Origin: JBEKDJ01 sp050014415
GTDB lineage: Bacteria; Desulfobacterota; BSN033; UBA1163
DNA length: 12,875 nt
Direction: 5' to 3'
NCBI GenBank assembly: GCA_050014415.1
Contig: JBEKDJ010000121.1
Coordinates: forward strand, 1-12,875
The notes below the pieces were generated by a model. The model made no database searches, was not told the DNA's origin, and was given only the letters and a program-made list of their open reading frames with translations. Positions 6,021-11,020 of the stretch are shown in pieces (position 1 is the first letter of the stretch; each line of letters starts with the position of its first letter). The translations under genes were made by a program, and so were the position numbers.

Positions 6021-6467
6021 TTATGTTAGGACTTCATCATCGTAGATTTTTTCAATGGCAAATTTGTGTTTGCTCTCTTCCTGAATCAGAAATGTGAAGA
6101 GATTTCTTAATGGTTCATCCTGGTTCTTTTCATTCAAATCTGTATAAAGTTTCACTGAACGTTCTTCCCTTTTCATCGCAATTCGGAGGATGTCTGCGTA
6201 CGAAATATCGGGTTTGAATTCCGCGTCAACCATGTAATCACTGATTTTCAGATTTGGGATTTTTTCAATCTTCCCCAATACGATTTTCCCTGCCTGAATC
6301 CCTTCAAGCTTCTTCTTGTGTCCCTCTTCCTGTTTCATAAAGTCCAGAAAAATGTCTCTGGTCCCAGACTGTTTTACCATTTTGCGTGCTTTGTCATAGA
6401 AATCCACGGAGTCGATTTCTCTCTGAATGGCAAACTGAACAATCTCTTTAAACTTCTTTTCGTCCAT
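6021..6467 (-). CDS. Ferritin-like diiron protein (rubrerythrin family, no rubredoxin domain)
   Basis: The 148-residue product is a four-helix diiron protein. Both halves carry the expected ligand pattern: Glu17 (IQREIDSVDFY) with Glu47-x-x-His50 (EEGHKK), and Glu101 (MKREERSVKLY) with Glu131-x-x-His134 (EESKHKF). This is the rubrerythrin-type four-helix core, so a peroxide-reducing or iron-handling role in the cytoplasm is likely. The C-terminal rubredoxin-like domain of classical rubrerythrin is missing; a separate rubredoxin gene follows in the same orientation and could supply it. The start at 6467 is preceded by AAAGGGGGG, and the extra upstream codons are basic and unlike the family. 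A strong promoter lies about 50 bases upstream. Confidence 0.88.
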   Translation of the reverse strand: MDEKKFKEIVQFAIQREIDSVDFYDKARKMVKQSGTRDIFLDFMKQEEGHKKKLEGIQAGKIVLGKIEKIPNLKISDYMVDAEFKPDISYADILRIAMKREERSVKLYTDLNEKNQDEPLRNLFTFLIQEESKHKFAIEKIYDDEVLT

Positions 6468-6517
6468 AAGGCCCCCCTTTCTTCTATTTCCCCTCTTCTG
6501 CATTCTCAAACTGCACT

Positions 6518-6546
6518 ATTTTACGAGATGTCTTCTCTCTGGTCAA
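6518..6546 (-). promoter_or_regulatory. Strong sigma70-type promoter for the diiron-rubredoxin operon
   Basis: On the minus strand TTGACC (6541-6546) and TAAAAT (6518-6523) are spaced by exactly 17 bases, each a 5-of-6 match. The start of transcription would be near 6511, about 45 bases before the diiron gene. It sits right after the end of the upstream operon, so diiron protein and rubredoxin are probably expressed independently of the genes before them. Confidence 0.65.
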
Positions 6547-6573
6547 GAAAAATTGAACTCCGGGATGCATCCA

Positions 6574-7074
6574 CTATTTCTTTAAGACCTCACCTATCTC
6601 AACGTTACTGAAAAGCCATCTCCTCTCTATCTTTCTCAGGATACATTCAGGCTCGTGTGTCTCATCAACATATTCTCCAGTGGTCGACCTCCCCTTCAGC
6701 GTGGCCGTCAAAATGACCTTTGCGATCCCATTCTCAGGAAAAGAGATATCAAAATCGTAGAATTTCAAAGATAGACTTGAAAACATTAATCGGCCACGGG
6801 CGGCAAGGCTGGATATCTCTTCAGGAGAATAACTCCCTGACATTGAATCAATCTCTGTCTTAAGTTCAAGCTTCTCGGCAAATAGGCTACCTATTCTTTG
6901 GGTCTTGCGTGCCGTGGTGAAGACATTTTCGCCGGGATCTTTTGACACCCATTCCGAAAGGAGATGAAATTGCTTCTTCACTTTCATCTCCTCGCTGGGA
7001 AAGAGGTAGAAAATGGCCAATACCACGATCCCTGCGGCAATGACAGCCATGATCAAGAATCTGATCTTCACCAT
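6574..7074 (-). CDS. Membrane-anchored protein of unknown function, possibly NTF2-like
   Basis: The product has 166 residues. One hydrophobic segment at about residues 5-26 (FLIMAVIAAGIVVLAIFYLF) would anchor it in the inner membrane with the rest outside. The soluble part has alternating helix and strand patterns ending in LTATLKGRSTTGEYVDE and ILRKIERRWLFSNVEI. That 'calculated effect then trailing WLFSNVEIGEV' pattern resembles NTF2/SnoaL-like cone folds, but this is only a resemblance. Its ATG overlaps the end of the signal-peptidase-like gene by 7 bases (ATGGTGA), so translation is coupled. The pairing suggests a shared envelope role. I do not recognise a specific family. Confidence 0.75.
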   Translation of the reverse strand: MVKIRFLIMAVIAAGIVVLAIFYLFPSEEMKVKKQFHLLSEWVSKDPGENVFTTARKTQRIGSLFAEKLELKTEIDSMSGSYSPEEISSLAARGRLMFSSLSLKFYDFDISFPENGIAKVILTATLKGRSTTGEYVDETHEPECILRKIERRWLFSNVEIGEVLKK

Positions 7075-7577
7075 AACGGTACTCCCAGGATGCGCTTCGT
7101 CGAAGTCTGTCCGAAATGATGCTCTTCGATGGGCATGCTTCTGTTATCCCCCACAACATAGACGCTATCTTTTTCCACTTGGCGCGGGGGGAGATTCCAG
7201 TCACATGGATAGCGCACATATGGTTCGTCAATCTCTTTTCCATCCACAAGGAGCCTCCCTTTGCGAAATTCGATTCTCTCACCCTCTACTGCGACCACAC
7301 GTTTGAGAAGCATCACTCTTTTTCCTGCGAAACGCACAGCTACCACATCGTGCCTCTTAGGCTTTGAGAAGAGATAGCCCAATTTCCATAGGAAATTGAC
7401 ACTTCCATTGCGATAGGTTGGCTCCATACTATAACCCTTAATATGGAGGGGGATGCAGATATGACCGAAGAATAGATATGCACACAGGGCAACCAATAGG
7501 GCCCTTATCAGGAACTTGGGCGTTAGAGACGGAAAAAAGAACTGGCGAATACTTCTATTGAAAGCCACAACGTTCAT
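7068..7577 (-). CDS. lepB: S26 family signal peptidase (LepB-like)
   Basis: The 169-residue product is a membrane-bound serine/lysine peptidase that would cut signal peptides outside the inner membrane. One transmembrane helix lies at about residues 22-40. The catalytic Ser50 sits in GYSMEPTYRNG and the general-base Lys92 in RVMLLKRVVAVEGE. The late box reads GDNRSMPIEEHHFG, keeping GDNR but lacking the usual DSR. It is short compared with housekeeping LepB and may be a specialised or second paralogue. I start at 7577 (MNVVAF), with GAGGGGGG just upstream; earlier codons come from a G-rich tract. It lies 53 bases after the alcohol dehydrogenase gene and overlaps the next gene by 7 bases. Confidence 0.87.
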   Translation of the reverse strand: MNVVAFNRSIRQFFFPSLTPKFLIRALLVALCAYLFFGHICIPLHIKGYSMEPTYRNGSVNFLWKLGYLFSKPKRHDVVAVRFAGKRVMLLKRVVAVEGERIEFRKGRLLVDGKEIDEPYVRYPCDWNLPPRQVEKDSVYVVGDNRSMPIEEHHFGQTSTKRILGVPLW

Positions 7578-7630
7578 GTTCCCCCCCTCCCCCCTCGACA
7601 GGGAGGGTAAAGGGTATGAAAAAGGCAAGA

Positions 7631-8635
7631 TCAATCACGCATCTTTAGGACGCCTGCTCCTTGAATCCTTCCTTGCTTCAAGAGCATTAAGACTCGATTC
7701 GCTTCTTCCAAGCTGAATTCTTCGACTTCAGGAAGGATGGGAATCTCAGCAGCCAAAGAGAGGAAATCCAAAAGATCCCTTCTCGTAATATTGGCTACAC
7801 TCTTTATCTCCTTTTCATCCCAAAGATGTTGGGTATAGTCGAGAGGTGGAATAGAATTCCTCTTTCGAATGACGGCCAACACCAATCTTCCACCTTTTTC
7901 CAAAACCTTCAAGGCACAAGGAACGGTTTCTCCGACCGGCGTGAAATCAATGGCACCATTCAGTCTTTTGGGAGGTTCATCTTCTGGTCCTCCCGTCCAG
8001 GTTGCTCCCAGTTTTTTGGCCAAATTTCGATGCTCCTCGCTCCGTGTGAAAACAAATACGTCACAACCCCAATATTTAGCCATCTGAATGACGATGTGGG
8101 CAGAAGCTCCGAATCCAAAGAGTCCCAAGATTTGGCCCTTCTTGATGTTGGAGAGTCTTAGATCCCGATATCCAATGGCGCCGGCACACAAAAGCGGGGC
8201 CGCCTCGGAATCAGAAAATCGTTTGGGAATCAAATAAGCGAAGTCTTCCGAGACCACGGTATACTGGCCATAACCCCCATTTGCATGACATCCAGTCGCC
8301 TTGAATCCAAGGCACAGATTCTCATTTCCCTCGAGGCAAAATTGGCATTTTCCACAAGCCGAATTTATCCACGCAATCCCCACTCGGTCGCCTAAAGCAA
8401 ATCTTCTTACCTCTGAACCCAAGCTTGCTATCCTTCCGATGATCTCATGACCCAGAACAATAGGAAGTTTGGGTCGAATTCTTCCTTCAATCTCATCGAG
8501 TTCCGTATGGCAAACTCCACAGATCGAGATCCTTACCAGGATATCTCGGGGACCAGGAATGGGATCAGGTAGATCTGCCATTTCTAGGGGCACTTTTTCA
8601 ATCGGCAAATGCTCTTTTAGAACCATCGCTTTCAT
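7631..8635 (-). CDS. Zinc-dependent alcohol dehydrogenase, medium-chain (CAD2-like)
   Basis: The 334-residue product is an NAD(P)-dependent medium-chain dehydrogenase that interconverts alcohols and aldehydes. Catalytic-zinc ligands are Cys42 (ICGVCHTE), His63 (GHEIIG) and Cys150. The structural zinc uses Cys94, Cys97, Cys100 and Cys108 (CGKCQFCLEGNENLC). The nucleotide-binding turn is GLFGFGASAH at 171-180. The GFGASAH and VFTRSEEHRNLAKKLGA stretches match the subgroup I know as CAD2, whose natural substrate is often unclear. Length is normal. The ATG at 8635 follows GGGGAGGA by about 10 bases. It is the first gene of a likely operon with the signal-peptidase-like and membrane-anchored genes, though a functional link is not obvious. 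Confidence 0.94.
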   Translation of the reverse strand: MKAMVLKEHLPIEKVPLEMADLPDPIPGPRDILVRISICGVCHTELDEIEGRIRPKLPIVLGHEIIGRIASLGSEVRRFALGDRVGIAWINSACGKCQFCLEGNENLCLGFKATGCHANGGYGQYTVVSEDFAYLIPKRFSDSEAAPLLCAGAIGYRDLRLSNIKKGQILGLFGFGASAHIVIQMAKYWGCDVFVFTRSEEHRNLAKKLGATWTGGPEDEPPKRLNGAIDFTPVGETVPCALKVLEKGGRLVLAVIRKRNSIPPLDYTQHLWDEKEIKSVANITRRDLLDFLSLAAEIPILPEVEEFSLEEANRVLMLLKQGRIQGAGVLKMRD

Positions 8636-8706
8636 TTTTCAGTCTTCCTCCCCAGCCCTTAGATGACTTTTCCGCTTTGGCAAAAGGACCCTAAACTCAT
8701 GACCCA

Positions 8707-8736
8707 TTTATATCATGTTTCGCCTTTTCGTTCCAA
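8707..8736 (-). promoter_or_regulatory. Possible promoter for the alcohol dehydrogenase operon
   Basis: On the minus strand TTGGAA (8731-8736, 4 of 6 to consensus) and TATAAA (8707-8712, 5 of 6) are 18 bases apart. Transcription would start near 8700, leaving a leader of about 65 bases before the dehydrogenase start. Confidence 0.4.
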
Positions 8737-8756
8737 CCGTCTCCACAGGAATCCAG

Positions 8757-9099
8757 ACACTGGACTTTAGACTTTAGACGGCAGGCTTATTTATGTGGGC
8801 AAGTAACCTCTGCAAGTCTTTTCAAACTCGGAATCGAATGTCGGTGCGGTGATCCTTCCGATTCGTACGAACTGATCGTGCCCGCACTTGTGCGCTGACC
8901 TTCTTACGGCCGCAGAAGCGGGCTTCGCGAAGGCCGGAGTGCTTCGGTGTGAAAGCATGTCCGTGGTCCGTCTTTTGTTTACCGCCTTCTCCCTTCTCTT
9001 TCTCTCAATCTCCCCATCACCCCCTCTCCCAATTATCTTTCCGTATTCTCTGGCCATTTCCTCCCTTCCGGTCTGATCTCTGGAGTCTGTAGTCTATTT
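8757..9099. repeat. Gene-free island of simple repeats and palindromes
   Basis: I find no convincing gene here. The left edge has a 7-base tandem (GACTTTA-GACTTTA-GAC, about 8763-8779) and the right edge a related tract (GGAGTCTGTAGTCTATTTCTG, near 9082-9102). Between them are short palindromes (GCACTTGTGC at 8884-8893, CTTCGCGAAG near 8933-8942, CCGC-AGAA-GCGG) and a pyrimidine-rich stretch at about 8985-9035 that reads as GGGGAGAT-type repeats on the other strand. Open frames across it (62 and 88 codons) are low-complexity and look accidental. Confidence 0.5.
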
Positions 9100-9116
9100 C
9101 TGAATCAAAGGACCTA

Positions 9117-9145
9117 TTGACATGGCTTTGGATTCTGTTTATATA
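9117..9145 (+). promoter_or_regulatory. Sigma70-type promoter for the DUF3842 leader RNA
   Basis: A perfect TTGACA (9117-9122) and TATATA (9140-9145) are separated by 17 bases. Transcription would begin near 9152, just before the first of three hairpins, leaving a leader of about 155 bases before DUF3842. Confidence 0.65.
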
Positions 9146-9152
9146 GATGATT

Positions 9153-9202
9153 AGCCACGAAGGTCCATGCTCCTTGAAAATCGAGCGGAAGTGGCTTTTT
9201 TT
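9153..9202 (+). terminator. Terminator-like hairpin at the start of the DUF3842 leader
   Basis: AGCCAC (9153-9158) pairs with GTGGCT (9191-9196) and is followed by seven T residues (9196-9202). An inner stem GCTC/GAGC (9169-9172/9183-9186) lies in the 32-base loop. No gene lies between the promoter and this hairpin, so it would stop transcription about 50 bases after initiation. That makes it an attenuator of DUF3842 or the end of a tiny RNA. On the minus strand no T-run follows, so it does not serve the dehydrogenase side. Confidence 0.55.
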
Positions 9203-9297
9203 ATCCCGATCGCAAGAGGACTAAGACCTTGTCGGGATGTCGCCCCACAGGAGCCTCAGATAAGGATCCCACGCAAGGTGGGGTTTGCTCGTGGGGC
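9203..9297 (+). promoter_or_regulatory. Structured leader RNA masking the DUF3842 ribosome-binding site
   Basis: Two further hairpins follow directly. The first has a 7-bp stem, ATCCCGA (9203-9209) with TCGGGAT (9232-9238). The second has outer arms GCCCCAC (9242-9248) and GTGGGGC (9291-9297), an AG bulge, a second stem GAGC/GCTC (9251-9254/9287-9290), an asymmetric loop CTCAGATAAGG (9255-9265) opposite TT, and a 7-bp inner stem (9266-9272/9278-9284) closed by GCAAG. The outer 3' arm contains GTGGGG, the best available Shine-Dalgarno for the ATG at 9306, so the fold would hide it. This resembles a riboswitch-type device, but I cannot place it in a known class. Confidence 0.55.
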
Positions 9298-9305
9298 TTC
9301 ATGGG

Positions 9306-9740
9306 ATGGAGATGGAAAAGAGGAAGAAGTCGATTGCTGTGATTGACGGTCAGGGGGGAGGCATTGGAACCGTCATCATCAAGCGGGTTCGAGAAGCCTT
9401 TGCTGAAGAGATCGAGGTGATCGGCCTTGGAACGAATGCTATGGCAACCGGAGCCATGTTGAAGGCCGGAGCCAACAAAGGCGCATCAGGGGAGAATGCC
9501 ATCGTTCAGACCGTGAAGACCGTCGACATTGTGACCGGAACGATTGGTATCCTCATTGCCAACTCGATGATGGGAGAGGTGACCTCTAAGATGGCAGAGG
9601 CGGTCGGTTCATCTCCAGCTATGAAATGTCTTCTCCCTCTAAGAATGTCAGAAGTAGAAATCATCGGAGCTTCTAAGGAACCTTTGCCCCATCTAATTGA
9701 TCATCTGATTAGGCGAATTCAGGAAATTATTGCGGCATGA
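9306..9740 (+). CDS. DUF3842 family protein
   Basis: The 144-residue product belongs to DUF3842, recognised by its start SIAVIDGQGGGIGTVIIKRV, a glycine-rich strand-loop-helix that looks like a nucleotide- or phosphate-binding fold, and by LGTNAMATGAMLKAGANKGASGENAI and GILIANSMMGEVT further on. It is soluble and has no signal peptide. No function is established as far as I know. The start is uncertain: ATG at 9306 (with GGGG 9 bases upstream inside the leader hairpin) or ATG at 9312; a TTG at 9285 lies within the hairpin and is unlikely. It is the first coding gene after the promoter at 9117-9145, and cooT follows in the same direction, so a role in nickel-enzyme metabolism is a reasonable guess from context only. 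Confidence 0.85.
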   Translation: MEMEKRKKSIAVIDGQGGGIGTVIIKRVREAFAEEIEVIGLGTNAMATGAMLKAGANKGASGENAIVQTVKTVDIVTGTIGILIANSMMGEVTSKMAEAVGSSPAMKCLLPLRMSEVEIIGASKEPLPHLIDHLIRRIQEIIAA

Positions 9741-9817
9741 AATTCAACAGAATACGGACAGTGGACACGGTCACGGACACGTAAACCCACCAGTTGCAGC
9801 AAATGAACCCGGATAAG

Positions 9818-9847
9818 CCGCTCTTCAAGGCTTCGAATGGCGGTTTT
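9818..9847 (+). terminator. Weak terminator-like hairpin after DUF3842
   Basis: CCGC (9818-9821) pairs with GCGG (9840-9843), with an inner TTC/GAA stem, followed by TTTT. The stem is short, so termination would be partial. It lies in the 274-base gap between DUF3842 and cooT. Confidence 0.25.
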
Positions 9848-9875
9848 CAGGAGATTCAAGGGAGATGGGAGGAAT

Positions 9876-9888
9876 TCACTTTAAGTGA
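9876..9888. promoter_or_regulatory. Palindrome TCACTT-T-AAGTGA upstream of cooT
   Basis: Six-base arms around a single T make a perfect inverted repeat about 125 bases before the cooT start, which is the size and form of a repressor or activator site. No specific regulator can be named, and one such palindrome could arise by chance. Confidence 0.25.
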
Positions 9889-9927
9889 CCTTTAAGAATG
9901 AAATGATTTGAACGTGCTGGTTCGGCA

Positions 9928-9967
9928 AAAGGTTCGCCTCGAAGCCTTTCTGACCGGCCTGTCCGGT
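9928..9967 (+). promoter_or_regulatory. Two tandem hairpins in the cooT leader
   Basis: AAAGG-TTCG-CCT-CGAA-G-CCTTT (9928-9949) forms a nine-pair hairpin with a 3-base loop and one bulged G. ACCGG-CCTGT-CCGGT (9953-9967) forms a 5-pair hairpin with a 5-base loop three bases later. They end about 35 bases before the cooT AGGAGG. They may shape the mRNA leader; no T-run follows closely, so they are not terminators. Confidence 0.4.
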
Positions 9968-10014
9968 TCATGCAAGTCACTTTTTACAATATCAGGGTAA
10001 ATTCAGGAGGAAAC

Positions 10015-10200
10015 ATGTGTGAGGCCAATGCGTACTTGATGAAAGAAGGAAAGGAAGAGCTGATCTTAGAAGATATCATGATTCTTCGCCCTGAGGAAAA
10101 CGGGGTTTATCTCCAGAATATCTTCGGTGAACAGAAACGAATGAAGGCTCGAGTGAAGGAGATAAATCTGATTGACCACCGAATCATTCTGGAAGAATAG
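10015..10200 (+). CDS. cooT: CooT-family nickel-binding protein
   Basis: The 61-residue product matches the CooT family: MCEANAYLMKEGKEELILED at the N-terminus and NIFGEQKRMKARVKEINLIDHRIILE at the end. In Rhodospirillum rubrum, CooT binds one nickel per dimer through Cys2 and helps nickel reach carbon monoxide dehydrogenase; Cys2 is present here. The ATG at 10015 has AGGAGG 4-5 bases before it; an earlier in-frame ATG adds 15 residues not seen in the family. It is separated from DUF3842 by 274 bases with two hairpins and a palindrome. No CO dehydrogenase, hydrogenase or urease gene is in the window, so the client enzyme is unknown. It converges on the response regulator gene. Confidence 0.9.
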   Translation: MCEANAYLMKEGKEELILEDIMILRPEENGVYLQNIFGEQKRMKARVKEINLIDHRIILEE

Positions 10201-10242
10201 GTAAAACCCAAGGCCTTCTTCTGGTTATCGTTCTCTGTGAAC

Positions 10243-11010
10243 TCACCCGTTCATCTGATCGAAGACTAAGATCATCGTTTCTTTTTCTCCCACTCTTCTT
10301 ATCCAAGAGCCTTTCACTCTAAATAAACCATTCCCTATGGAGAATTGTTCAGAGAAGGCCTCCCTTCGAACCAAGCCCTCGACAAAAGCATTCATCTCGT
10401 CGGGAAAGGAACCTCTTCGATTCGTCCCGATGAGTTCCTGTCCATCTTTTCCAAGAAGTTCTGCTCCTTTCTTGTTGCAATGGAGAATCACTCCATCTAA
10501 ATCGACCGAAACCATAGCAACGGGGAGTGCAAGAAAGACATCCTGAAGGTCCCTGAGCTTATGATTCATTCCCTGTAGCTCGAGGTCTCTTTTCTTCAGG
10601 GCTTGGGTTAACTCCCTATTCTCCTGCTGGTAACAGTATTGTTTGATGGCATCCGATGTAACCGTTTTCAAATGATCGACGTTCCAAGGCTTCGGTATGA
10701 ACCTGAATACCTTCCCCTCATTGATTGCAGAGATGATTGCCGCTGTGTCGGCAAATCCGGAAATAATAATCCTGACTGTGTCAGGCCAGCATTTACACAC
10801 CTCTTTCAGAAAATCTACCCCATTCATCCCGGGCATCCTGAAGTCAGAGATCACCACTTGAATCGGTGCCACCCTCCTCAAAATCTCAAGCCCCTCTGGC
10901 CCGGATGAGGCGTTTAGGATTTCAAAGTTGTTTTCTAGGAATGACCTTCTAATAGCCATGAGAATATTCTTCTCATCATCGACACACAAAATTCTTATTT
11001 GCTCATCCAT
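10243..11010 (-). CDS. Response regulator, REC domain plus PAS domain
   Basis: The 255-residue product begins with a receiver domain (residues 5-122): acidic pocket Asp11/Asp12, phospho-acceptor Asp56 (VISDFRMPGMNG), Ser84 (IIISGFAD) and Lys107 (FIPKPW). A coiled-coil linker (about 127-157) leads to a PAS-like domain (158-255; VFLALPVAMVSVDLDGVILHCN). There is no DNA-binding, GGDEF, HD-GYP or other output domain, so it probably acts through another protein. The ATG at 11010 follows AGAGGGG by 5 bases, and the gene begins 10 bases after the kinase stop, so the pair is one operon. Confidence 0.93.
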   Translation of the reverse strand: MDEQIRILCVDDEKNILMAIRRSFLENNFEILNASSGPEGLEILRRVAPIQVVISDFRMPGMNGVDFLKEVCKCWPDTVRIIISGFADTAAIISAINEGKVFRFIPKPWNVDHLKTVTSDAIKQYCYQQENRELTQALKKRDLELQGMNHKLRDLQDVFLALPVAMVSVDLDGVILHCNKKGAELLGKDGQELIGTNRRGSFPDEMNAFVEGLVRREAFSEQFSIGNGLFRVKGSWIRRVGEKETMILVFDQMNG

Positions 11011-11020
11011 GCCGTCCCCT

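Noticed and set aside
8791..9057. 88-codon open frame on the minus strand in the gene-free island
   Set aside because: It is arginine-rich and low in complexity, crosses palindromes and a purine repeat, and has no clear Shine-Dalgarno or family sequence.
8888..9076. 62-codon open frame on the plus strand ending in a hydrophobic serine/leucine/proline run
   Set aside because: The run comes from a pyrimidine-rich simple repeat, and the start lacks a ribosome-binding site.
9203..9297. Assignment of the DUF3842 leader to the NiCo riboswitch
   Set aside because: Attractive because of cooT, but I cannot match its four-way junction or conserved blocks from memory, so I leave it unnamed.
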